Assembly: GCA_002498185.1 (NCBI GenBank)
Contig: DAGO01000041.1
Span: 1 to 9,489, forward strand
Direction: 5' to 3'
DNA length: 9,489 nt
Source of the DNA: Euryarchaeota archaeon UBA10
GTDB lineage: Archaea; Thermoplasmatota; Poseidoniia; Poseidoniales; Poseidoniaceae
Numbering within the stretch: the first letter of the stretch is position 1; the number at the start of each line of letters is the position of its first letter. This document shows, piece by piece, positions 1 through 6,464 of the stretch. The translations under genes were made by a program, and so were the position numbers. Under the pieces are notes generated by a model. It worked only from the letters and a program-made list of their open reading frames with translations, had not been told where the DNA came from and made no database searches.

Positions 1-1955
1 TCACCTAGTTCACGACGTGTCTCATCAGGGTCGATGTACAGTGCAGCACCAATAAGTAGTGTTTCTAAAACTGCAGCGATTAAGAAAAGAGTCGGGTAAT
101 CGAATCTTCCAGCCAATGGTTCAGTCAACTGGTAACCTATAATCGCTGATACATTCATCATTGCCATATATGCAGTAAACTGAGTGCCACCAACTTCACT
201 CCAGGTTATGCGCATCATCAAAGAAAAGACGTTGATACTAACCATGGCAAACACGAATGTGCGAATCGACCAAATTGTGATCATGAAAACACTGTTACCC
301 CACCAAGCCTCTGTTAATCCCCAGATTGCAGTGATTATCGCACCACCAAGAGAGGCATAGATAATTACGGATTTACCACCTACAAGCCTGCCTAAATGTC
401 CTCCTACTACATATGCAAGCATAGTTAGAAACAGAATCAGACCGCCTTTAGTGCCATTGAATTGCTCCTGTGACCAGCCTAATTCTCTAATGAATAACAG
501 TGGTAGGACTGGTACCAAGAAGAAAGAAAGTGACAGTACTAGGCTCAATACAATTCCTAATCGCGTCGACTTCAGAGAAAATGCTGTTTTCACCTTGCCA
601 AAGATTTCGTTAAAGTATTGATTTTCATAATCTGTTTCAACGAATTTAGAACCTTTGTCCTCACTCCAAGGGAATAACTTCTCACCCGGCCTCTCCCTCA
701 TAAACAATGGAACCATCATTATTAGTAGCAATATCGGAATCTGCATTACCAATGCACCTCTGATACCTGTGAAACTGATTATTGTACCTAAGCCAGCACC
801 TCCGATTATTCCTCCAACTGCCTTCGAAGTAAACATGTAACTGTTCACTTTTTCCAATTCATGTGTCTTGAGAACATCTACTGCTAGTGCATCTGTACTA
901 ACATCTTGTAGCGAAGTGAAAATATTGTACACTAGGAACATGGCTGCTATGACTTGAATATCGCTATCTGCGCTTGCAATGAATGTTAGTATAATCAGAG
1001 TTAGAATCATTCCACTCTGGGCCAATAATATCCACGGCCTCCTTCTTCCCATAGAACGGTATTGAAAAGCGTCAATTACCGGGCCCCAAATGAATTTAAT
1101 AGACCACGGTAATGTACCCAGAGTCAATAATAAAGCTAAATCTCCGGCAGCAACTCCTTCAGCTGCTAGATAGGTGACAAATGTGACTGTCATGAATCCC
1201 CATGGAATCCCTTGAGCAACGTAAAGAGCGCACAATGTGAAAACTCTCGCACTGTAACTATCGACTAGTGTTTTTCCTTCAGAATCTGCTAATTCTGCCA
1301 CGATAGTATCGGAATCGTCTTCCAAAACCAGATTCATTTGGAATTCATCTCTTCGGATTGTGATGAATCCAACCAACACGAACATTCCAATAAACCAAGG
1401 AGCGAACAACAAGGAAGGAATTTCGCCAGTTCCAACCGCTAGAACCTCATCATCATCTTCAGAGGGATTCTCTGGCTCGGGCTCTGGCTCGACAACCGGC
1501 AGCGGTTGAACGATAATTGTCCCAACCATTCCCAAACTTGCATGAGGCTCACAAACATATTGGTAGGTTCCATTTTCTCCTACATTGAAGGTGTATGAAT
1601 AGTCAACATCCCTTTCCGGGTCCCCTGAATCGAACAAACCATTCTCTTCAACAGCGTTATGCGCCAGTAGTTGATTTTCCCAAAAGAAGTTGACTGTATC
1701 TCCTTCCTTAAGGGTAATTGTGTCAGGCGAAAAACGTAGATTAGTTCCGTCAACTGTAACGACAAAAACGTTTCCGGAATCATTTTCTAAGCTGCTGAAT
1801 ATATCATTAGATTTCTCATCCTCTGACGGATGAATTGCAGAGGATTCTACAATTGAAAATGCCAACAGCACCAGAAGCGTAGCCAAGAAAATTGACGCTA
1901 CAGACTTCCTGTGCATGTCAACCGGTACTCGCTGTATCTCATAAGTGCTAGTCAT
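1..1955 (-). CDS. Cupredoxin-MFS fusion (AmpG/PAT-like transporter), 3' end outside window
   Basis: The reading frame is open from the ATG at 1955 to the left edge (651 residues, no stop). Residues 14-40 look like a signal peptide. Residues 60-150 are a plastocyanin-like cupredoxin with candidate type 1 copper ligands His99, Cys135, His138 and Met143 (C-x2-H-x4-M, as in plastocyanin). A Pro/Glu-rich linker (151-171) leads to one membrane helix (about 181-200) followed by Arg-Arg, then an acidic linker, then about twelve helices (236-640). The first MFS half has AmpG/PAT hallmarks: a W-G-P-x2-D loop with G-R-R-R-P-W (290-308) and S-L-Q-D-V-x2-D-A-L-x2-D-V (348-361). The last helix ends near 640, so little is missing. 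The alternative start is Met14 (ATG at 1916), which gives a more usual signal peptide; the ATG at 1955 lies 5 nt after the dehydrogenase stop, suggesting coupling. AmpG imports muropeptides and its relative SLC33A1 moves acetyl-CoA; the substrate here is unknown. Inference: copper-dependent sensing or electron transfer tied to transport. Confidence 0.87.
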   Translation of the reverse strand, partial: MTSTYEIQRVPVDMHRKSVASIFLATLLVLLAFSIVESSAIHPSEDEKSNDIFSSLENDSGNVFVVTVDGTNLRFSPDTITLKEGDTVNFFWENQLLAHNAVEENGLFDSGDPERDVDYSYTFNVGENGTYQYVCEPHASLGMVGTIIVQPLPVVEPEPEPENPSEDDDEVLAVGTGEIPSLLFAPWFIGMFVLVGFITIRRDEFQMNLVLEDDSDTIVAELADSEGKTLVDSYSARVFTLCALYVAQGIPWGFMTVTFVTYLAAEGVAAGDLALLLTLGTLPWSIKFIWGPVIDAFQYRSMGRRRPWILLAQSGMILTLIILTFIASADSDIQVIAAMFLVYNIFTSLQDVSTDALAVDVLKTHELEKVNSYMFTSKAVGGIIGGAGLGTIISFTGIRGALVMQIPILLLIMMVPLFMRERPGEKLFPWSEDKGSKFVETDYENQYFNEIFGKVKTAFSLKSTRLGIVLSLVLSLSFFLVPVLPLLFIRELGWSQEQFNGTKGGLILFLTMLAYVVGGHLGRLVGGKSVIIYASLGGAIITAIWGLTEAWWGNSVFMITIWSIRTFVFAMVSINVFSLMMRITWSEVGGTQFTAYMAMMNVSAIIGYQLTEPLAGRFDYPTLFLIAAVLETLLIGAALYIDPDETRRELG

Positions 1956-1960
1956 AAATC

Positions 1961-3154
1961 TCAATCATTGATGACTTCTGGAGATTTTGCTAAATCTCTA
2001 GTGATATTCTTTTGATGAGATTCAATTGTTCCACCACCAATTTCGAGAAGTTTTGAATCTCGCCATAGACGCTCTACGACGTACTCTGCCACGTAACCAT
2101 AGCCACCCATGACTTGAATTGCCGCATCTGCTATTTCCTTTGCAGCAGTTGTAGCGAAGAGCTTTACACCATCGCTGTCTAATCTTTGACCTGCTTTTCC
2201 AAGTCCCATGTTATTTGCTGTATCATAGATGTAAGCGCGCATTGCACGGTACTTAGCCCATGATTCGGCGATGTAGCGCTGCATTTGCCCGAAATCACGG
2301 ATTTGGCGACCAAATGCTTCTCTGTCAGTAGCATACTTGTTCATTTCATCCAATGAACGTCTAGCGATCCCCAGCGACATAGCAGCAAGAGTTAGGCGTT
2401 CAATCTCTAGATTTCGCATCATGTGAATCATTGAATCACCTGCTTCACCAACTAGATTTTCTGCAGGAACAATACAATCTTCGAACACGAGTTCTGCAGT
2501 GTTAGATGCACGCATACCGGTTTTATCCATTATTTTCTGACCGACACTATATCCTGGCATTCCTCTCTCGACAAGGAATGTCGAAAGTTCAGCCCTACCC
2601 TTTGCATTGGTTCCTGTCTTTGCATAGACCCATACAACATCGGCAGGTGTACCGTCATCATCTAGACATCCATTGGTAATCCACATTTTGCGCCCATTCA
2701 AAACCCATGAGCCATCATCTCTTTGAACGGCTGTTGTTGAAAGTCCCATGACATCAGTTCCGACGTCAGGCTCACTCATTGCCATAGCACCGATCCACTC
2801 GCCTGAGCAGACCTTTGGTAGTATTCTAGAGCGCTGTGAATCATTTCCATTGAACTCTAAATTGTTTACGAATAACATGGAGTGCGCTAAGTAAGCAAGT
2901 GCAAACCCGGGGTCGCTAGCAGATAATTCTTCATGAACTATTACTGTAGCAACAGCGTCGAGGCCAGCCCCGCCAAATTCTTCACTAGCGGTTATACCTA
3001 GCAATCCCATTTCTCCTAAGGACCTCAATAGTTCTAGGTTGAACTTTTCATCTCTGTCATATTCAAGAGCTTGTGGCTCTACGAATTCTGAAACAAAATC
3101 ACGAACCATTTCACGTAGCATCTGGTGCTCGTCGCTAGGATTGGCTATATCCAC
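1961..3154 (-). CDS. Acyl-CoA dehydrogenase (isovaleryl/glutaryl-type active site)
   Basis: A full-length FAD flavoenzyme of 397 residues, the usual size for cytosolic acyl-CoA dehydrogenases, which introduce an alpha-beta double bond into acyl-CoA and pass electrons to an electron-transfer flavoprotein. Visible: N-terminal helical domain (6-115), the flavin/substrate segment A-M-S-E-P-D-V-G-T-D (125-134) and K-M-W-I-T-N-G (156-162), D-R-E-A-F-G-R-Q-I (277-285), and the C-terminal G-G-Y-G-Y (350-354). The Glu of the medium/short-chain Y-E-G-T motif is absent (Gly in E-I-G-G-G-T, 371-376). Instead Glu252 in L-E-I-E-R-L matches the helix-borne base of isovaleryl-CoA dehydrogenase, so a branched-chain or long-chain substrate is plausible but unproven. 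The start is GTG at 3154; an overlapping ATG two bases upstream is out of frame and stops quickly. A GGGGA motif 6 nt upstream could serve as ribosome binding site. It lies between the basic-tail protein and the cupredoxin-transporter, with gaps of 50 and 5 nt, so cotranscription is likely. Confidence 0.93.
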   Translation of the reverse strand: MDIANPSDEHQMLREMVRDFVSEFVEPQALEYDRDEKFNLELLRSLGEMGLLGITASEEFGGAGLDAVATVIVHEELSASDPGFALAYLAHSMLFVNNLEFNGNDSQRSRILPKVCSGEWIGAMAMSEPDVGTDVMGLSTTAVQRDDGSWVLNGRKMWITNGCLDDDGTPADVVWVYAKTGTNAKGRAELSTFLVERGMPGYSVGQKIMDKTGMRASNTAELVFEDCIVPAENLVGEAGDSMIHMMRNLEIERLTLAAMSLGIARRSLDEMNKYATDREAFGRQIRDFGQMQRYIAESWAKYRAMRAYIYDTANNMGLGKAGQRLDSDGVKLFATTAAKEIADAAIQVMGGYGYVAEYVVERLWRDSKLLEIGGGTIESHQKNITRDLAKSPEVIND

Positions 3155-3159
3155 ATTAA

Positions 3160-3178
3160 TCCCCTATTCCATGGGGAG
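3160..3178 (-). promoter_or_regulatory. Hairpin overlapping the likely ribosome binding site of the acyl-CoA dehydrogenase
   Basis: On the minus strand a CCCC-containing arm and a GGGG-containing arm (TCCCC / GGGGA) are separated by 8 nt. They form a 5 bp GC-rich stem whose 3' arm is the purine-rich GGGGA just upstream of the GTG start at 3154. If formed in the mRNA it would cover the presumed Shine-Dalgarno site. The pairing is visible in the sequence; a regulatory role is inference. Confidence 0.3.
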
Positions 3179-3204
3179 ATGATTTCGCTTTTTTGTGTTC
3201 GGTT

Positions 3205-3618
3205 TCAAAGCGTAATTTTACGGGCTCGCTTTCGAGGCCGATTTTCATGTCCTACTGCAGGTCGAGATTTTGCCCTGCGAACTGCACGACGTGTCTTTGT
3301 TTTGCGAACTTTTCGTGAAACCTTTCTAGCCCTCTTACCAACATGTTTGAGGTGTCCTGATTCAATTTGAGGTTCCGCAGGAAGGTGGTTGTCTATTCCT
3401 GCCCTCGCCAAGACATCTTTAGCAAGACCACGTGGAGACACAGTGGTTGCCTCTTCAACTATTCTTGAGGCCATATGTCTGAGGGTATCACCGTTGTGAA
3501 CAATCGGTTTATTGGTAACATCGACCATTACATGTTGTTGAATTTCAAGCTGTTCTTCCATAAGTGAAACAAGGAAGTTTCTAGTTAAGTCTACTTGCTC
3601 TCGCTGTGACATATGCAT
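3205..3618 (-). CDS. Hypothetical protein with lysine/arginine-rich C-terminal tail
   Basis: I do not recognise this 137-residue protein. Residues 1-75 look folded and mainly helical, with mixed charge and a hydrophobic pattern. The stretch 60-75 (S-P-R-G-L-A-K-D-V-L-A-R-A-G-I) resembles a short helix-rich motif but matches no family I can name. From residue 94 to the end, 21 of 44 residues are Lys or Arg with almost no acidic residues, like the tails of histones, ribosomal proteins and other nucleic-acid binders. There are no cysteines, signal peptide or membrane helices. The start is ATG at 3618; a second ATG two codons later (3612) is equally possible. No clear Shine-Dalgarno sequence precedes it. 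It lies 50 nt upstream of the acyl-CoA dehydrogenase on the same strand and downstream of tRNA-His. A nucleic-acid-binding role is inference from composition only. The opposite strand is also open here for 81 codons, but shows no protein-like features. Confidence 0.72.
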   Translation of the reverse strand: MHMSQREQVDLTRNFLVSLMEEQLEIQQHVMVDVTNKPIVHNGDTLRHMASRIVEEATTVSPRGLAKDVLARAGIDNHLPAEPQIESGHLKHVGKRARKVSRKVRKTKTRRAVRRAKSRPAVGHENRPRKRARKITL

Positions 3619-3672
3619 CCCATCCAGCCAACAGGGACTCTGACGCAGTTATGAACTTTCGGCGAGATGTTA

Positions 3673-3686
3673 CACAAAAAATTGTG
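3673..3686 (-). terminator. Possible T-run terminator downstream of tRNA-His
   Basis: Read on the minus strand, a run of six T lies inside the perfect inverted repeat CACAA/TTGTG, about 30 nt after the encoded CCA end of the tRNA. Archaeal RNA polymerase terminates at T-rich tracts, so this could end the tRNA transcript before the basic-tail gene. The same A/T-rich stretch could instead be part of the promoter for that gene. Confidence 0.35.
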
Positions 3687-3715
3687 ATTTGACATGCAGA
3701 AATAATCAGTCGAAA

Positions 3716-3791
3716 TGGGGCCGTGACCGGGAATTGAACCCGGGCTGGCAGGACCACAACCTACCGTGCTAACCGCTACACCATCACAGCC
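3716..3791 (-). tRNA. tRNA-His (GUG anticodon), G-1 and CCA encoded
   Basis: Folding by hand gives a complete cloverleaf. The acceptor stem is GCTGTGA with TCACGGC (7 bp, including one G-T). The D stem is GTG/CAC with an A-G-C-G-G-T-T-A loop, and the anticodon stem is GTAGG/CCTGC with the loop TTGTGGT, so the anticodon is GTG. The variable loop is 4 nt, and the T arm is CCGGG-TTCAATT-CCCGG. The base before position 1 is G (position 3791) and the discriminator is C (3719), forming the G-1:C73 pair that is the identity element of histidyl-tRNA. The discriminator is followed by a genomically encoded CCA (3718-3716). The body of positions 1-73 is 72 nt with no intron. It is transcribed away from the divergent surface-protein gene. 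Confidence 0.96.
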
Positions 3792-3820
3792 ATCGGTTAT
3801 TTCGCTCCACCGACAAGCCG

Positions 3821-3828
3821 TATTTATC
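3821..3828 (-). promoter_or_regulatory. Candidate TATA box for tRNA-His
   Basis: The minus strand reads GATAAATA about 30-37 nt upstream of the tRNA 5' end. This fits an archaeal box A placed 25-27 nt before a transcription start lying a few bases upstream of the mature end. The plus-strand reading (TATTTATC) is also A/T-rich, so the element might act toward the divergent surface-protein gene as well. Confidence 0.4.
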
Positions 3829-3870
3829 TCATTCCGTCAGATTTTTTGACTTCTCACACCGTTCTATTCA

Positions 3871-3879
3871 AGATATATC
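3871..3879 (+). promoter_or_regulatory. Candidate TATA box for the surface-protein gene
   Basis: AGATATATC lies about 20 nt before the ATG at 3897. That spacing is close to what a leaderless archaeal transcript needs, although a few bases short, and no Shine-Dalgarno sequence is seen before this ATG. The A/T-rich element at 3821-3828 is the alternative and would give a leader of roughly 45 nt. Confidence 0.3.
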
Positions 3880-3896
3880 ACGATAGAGCATCATCT

Positions 3897-6260
3897 ATGC
3901 GCCGCCTAACAGTGCTCGTATTGATTATGCTAGTTATGCCTGCAACAATGGCTGAAGCAAGAAGTGTTCATTCTACAAGCTCCGTAGATATGTTCCCTCA
4001 AGGCGATATGCAAGATCCATCAAAATGGGATTTCAAGAGACATCTAGCATTTACAGCGGAAAACAAGGCTGAAGATGGCCAATACGTCATGGGAATGGTT
4101 GCAGATGGACACATGACAATGGGAATTTCTCTACCTGAGCATTTAGACCATCAAACTGTTTGGGCGACTTCGACACCTACAAACTCGAATGCATCGATTG
4201 GTGCACCTGATGGGGCATACCATTACTCGACCGGCCCAGACATTACAGTAAGCGGGTTTGATGTTTCTGGATTGAGTGGAAATGAAATTGAAAAGGTCGA
4301 ATTAGTGGTTCACTTCGACATACCAGATGCATTACAACAAGACAAAACCCGTTTTTCAGTAGTCAATAACGGACTGCATGATTTGGTAAAAACCTGGAGT
4401 AATACCCAAGGCGGTTTGTACTACATGACAAATGGCTGGAGTATCGAGATTACCGATGATGATAACTGGACATGGGAAGAATTGTCAAATATCGAAATCA
4501 CACTAGATTATGTTTCGAATGGAGGAACAGATGATTCGCAATTACAAGTCGACGCAGTTGGTCTGAAATTGACTATGAGGACACCATGGTATGGGGCTGA
4601 AAGAGTTGTTGCTACTTCTATAAATCAGTTCACAGACTGGCCTATTATTGATTTGGACATGTCTACAGGAACATTGAATTCGGTTTCAACAGCACCATGT
4701 GGGCTGGATTCAACTGGAGGCACATGGACAACCGATACAATTACGAAACCAGCTGGACAATCTTGGGGAAGAATACACTTTGACCACAGTGATGAAAATG
4801 GAACAGTTGGTTTAGAGTACCTGGATAATCAAGGAGCATGGGTACAAATTGATGAGGCCACTATTCCAGTCGTTTCAGGTGATCTGCAACTTAGATTCAC
4901 GATTACAGAAACTTGCCTGACCAAGGCATGGATAGACATCAATGACCCGAAGCTGAAAGTTCAGGGAAGCATTGCCGGTGATGCTAGCGCTATGGTTGCA
5001 AATGCTACAAGGTGGACTGTTGTAGTCAACGGACAAACAGTGGCCAACAATGATGGCGCATCTATCGGCTCATTTGATTTGCAAATACCAATAGGACATG
5101 TTTTGGATTCATCAGATACGGAATTGGAAGTCAAAATCAAGGCATGGTATAATTGGGGCAATGATGGTTCACCATCTTCAATTACTCTGCATATCAACAG
5201 CATAGAAGTGATTGGAGCTTATTCCATTGAGTATGATGAAGACCCAGTTTGCTCGCTGATTGGTTCTCATGACCTGCAAGAAGATGGTGGCGGTCTGATT
5301 CTTCCTCTGTTGTCGCGATGTTCTGATGATAGAACCGATGTTGACAATTTAGTTGTAACATTCCAGAACTCGAATCAAGATGTTGTCGAAGTTGATTTGA
5401 CAGAAGGCCAAGTTCGAATTAAGTTGGTACCTGAAGCTTCGGGTGTTGCACAAATCACGGTTAAAGTAACAGATTCCGCAGGAAATTATTGGAGTGAAGT
5501 TTCCACAATAAACGTCGCCACAGTAGATGATGAACCCGTATTGGAAGAATTCCCATCGGTGGTTCCTGTAGAGCATGGTTATGAACACAGGATTGCATTT
5601 GAATTGAGTGATATAGACACATTCAATCAAGACCTAGTGGTGACAACTAACCGCTCTTGGGCGGAAGTTGACATGACTACAAGAGAAATTATTGTGGATG
5701 CGCCAACTCCTGGTTTCACTTCGGTTTTGGTAACCGCTTGTGATGAATCTAGTTGTGTTGAAAGATCCCTCGACCTTGAAGTTAGAGCACTTGCGGAACT
5801 ATTCATTGAAGAGATAAGGGTCGATGATGACATTCGAGCAGGAGATATATTCGAAGTCAAGGTATTCGTTCGTAATTCTGGTCAAGTAACAGCGACTATG
5901 ATTGGAGTAAGATGTTCTGCAGACGGCCAGTCTTTCGGAAGTGGAACTATCCAGATGCTTTCTCCTGGCCAAATGGGCTCAGTAATCTGCGACATGCAAG
6001 CTCCTGATGGAGATGACAGCCTAATCATCGAAGCTGAAGTTGATCGTGGTACGAATGTTGACGAAGTTGATGAAACAAATAATGTCGAGTCAAAAACAAT
6101 TGCAATAGGAGCTCCTCTACAAGACACTACAAGTACCGAAGAGGATGAATCATTTGAGATTGGACAAGGTACTGTTTACATTATCGCTGGTGTAGTTTTA
6201 CTGATGATTATAGCATTGTTCGGATTCTTTGCACCACCAAAAATAAAGAAACTCGAATAG
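3897..6260 (+). CDS. Secreted, C-terminally anchored multidomain surface protein with CARDB-like domain
   Basis: The protein has 787 residues from the ATG at 3897. A signal peptide (about 1-22: M-R-R-L followed by a hydrophobic core and an Ala-rich cleavage region) is followed by a large beta-rich extracellular part. Residues 25-445 consist of Trp/Gly/Asp-rich beta-sandwich-like modules I cannot assign. About 445-545 and 546-630 resemble cadherin-like/tandem Ig-fold domains, with a V-D-D-E-P junction and alternating beta strands. About 631-738 is CARDB-like, containing V-F-V-R-N-S-G, L-S-P-G-Q and D-E-T-N-N-V. An acidic linker leads to a membrane helix (about 760-779) and a basic cytosolic tail P-K-I-K-K-L-E. 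Its eight cysteines fall in four near pairs (268/340, 452/475, 615/620, 673/698), as expected for extracellular disulfides. The frame extends upstream to a TTG at 3846, but that would place 17 residues before the signal peptide, so ATG is preferred. The likely role is envelope structure or adhesion; no catalytic motif was seen. Confidence 0.9.
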   Translation: MRRLTVLVLIMLVMPATMAEARSVHSTSSVDMFPQGDMQDPSKWDFKRHLAFTAENKAEDGQYVMGMVADGHMTMGISLPEHLDHQTVWATSTPTNSNASIGAPDGAYHYSTGPDITVSGFDVSGLSGNEIEKVELVVHFDIPDALQQDKTRFSVVNNGLHDLVKTWSNTQGGLYYMTNGWSIEITDDDNWTWEELSNIEITLDYVSNGGTDDSQLQVDAVGLKLTMRTPWYGAERVVATSINQFTDWPIIDLDMSTGTLNSVSTAPCGLDSTGGTWTTDTITKPAGQSWGRIHFDHSDENGTVGLEYLDNQGAWVQIDEATIPVVSGDLQLRFTITETCLTKAWIDINDPKLKVQGSIAGDASAMVANATRWTVVVNGQTVANNDGASIGSFDLQIPIGHVLDSSDTELEVKIKAWYNWGNDGSPSSITLHINSIEVIGAYSIEYDEDPVCSLIGSHDLQEDGGGLILPLLSRCSDDRTDVDNLVVTFQNSNQDVVEVDLTEGQVRIKLVPEASGVAQITVKVTDSAGNYWSEVSTINVATVDDEPVLEEFPSVVPVEHGYEHRIAFELSDIDTFNQDLVVTTNRSWAEVDMTTREIIVDAPTPGFTSVLVTACDESSCVERSLDLEVRALAELFIEEIRVDDDIRAGDIFEVKVFVRNSGQVTATMIGVRCSADGQSFGSGTIQMLSPGQMGSVICDMQAPDGDDSLIIEAEVDRGTNVDEVDETNNVESKTIAIGAPLQDTTSTEEDESFEIGQGTVYIIAGVVLLMIIALFGFFAPPKIKKLE

Positions 6261-6289
6261 GGTTGCAAAAAACACCCTGTTTGACGGAT

Positions 6290-6307
6290 AACCACAAAAT
6301 GTGGGTT
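6290..6307 (+). repeat. Short inverted repeat downstream of the surface-protein gene
   Basis: CCACA and TGTGG surround an AAA loop, and the flanking AA/TT can extend the stem past one bulged G. It sits 30 nt after the surface-protein stop and could mark a transcript 3' end. There is no T-run after it, so a terminator role is weak. Confidence 0.25.
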
Positions 6308-6311
6308 AACA

Positions 6312-6320
6312 TTCATATGC
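6312..6320 (+). promoter_or_regulatory. Possible TATA-like element upstream of the small ORF
   Basis: TTCATATGC lies about 28-36 nt before the ATG at 6348, a spacing compatible with an archaeal promoter and a short leader. The match is short and could occur by chance. Confidence 0.22.
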
Positions 6321-6347
6321 GGAAGTATTCAGAATTGGTTACTTCGC

Positions 6348-6464
6348 ATGGGCTGTGGGGGCTCTTCACCATTGGTGACGAAGTCGAGTGTGGAACACAT
6401 GAGTGAATTGAAAATAAGAATTGAGACCGAAGAATGGGTCTATGAGGAATACGTCGAAGCGTGA
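6348..6464 (+). CDS. Candidate 38-residue acidic small protein
   Basis: This short frame fills most of the gap between the convergent surface-protein and truB genes. It begins M-G-C-G-G-S-S-P and ends in an acidic, aromatic-containing stretch (W-V-Y-E-E-Y-V-E-A). Its TGA at 6462-6464 abuts the truB stop complement at 6465. A T-rich run (6465-6473) follows directly on the plus strand and could end the transcript. A TATA-like element lies about 30 nt upstream. An internal Met18 is an alternative start. There is no signal peptide, membrane helix or recognised domain. An open frame this short can occur by chance, so support comes from position and flanking signals, not homology. Confidence 0.4.
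   Translation: MGCGGSSPLVTKSSVEHMSELKIRIETEEWVYEEYVEA

Noticed and set aside
1580..1783. Short minus-strand frame inside the cupredoxin region
   Set aside because: It lies in another frame within the cupredoxin-transporter gene and shows no protein-like features.
3160..3178. Hairpin as a transcription terminator after the basic-tail gene
   Set aside because: No T-run follows it on the minus strand; its position over the next gene's ribosome site fits a leader element better.
3125..3370. Open plus-strand frame of 81 codons opposite the basic-tail gene
   Set aside because: Its composition reflects the antisense of the Lys/Arg-rich tail, it overlaps the acyl-CoA dehydrogenase start, and it has no domain or promoter support.
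3846..3896. TTG start extending the surface protein by 17 residues
   Set aside because: It would push the signal peptide away from the N terminus; the ATG at 3897 gives a standard signal sequence.
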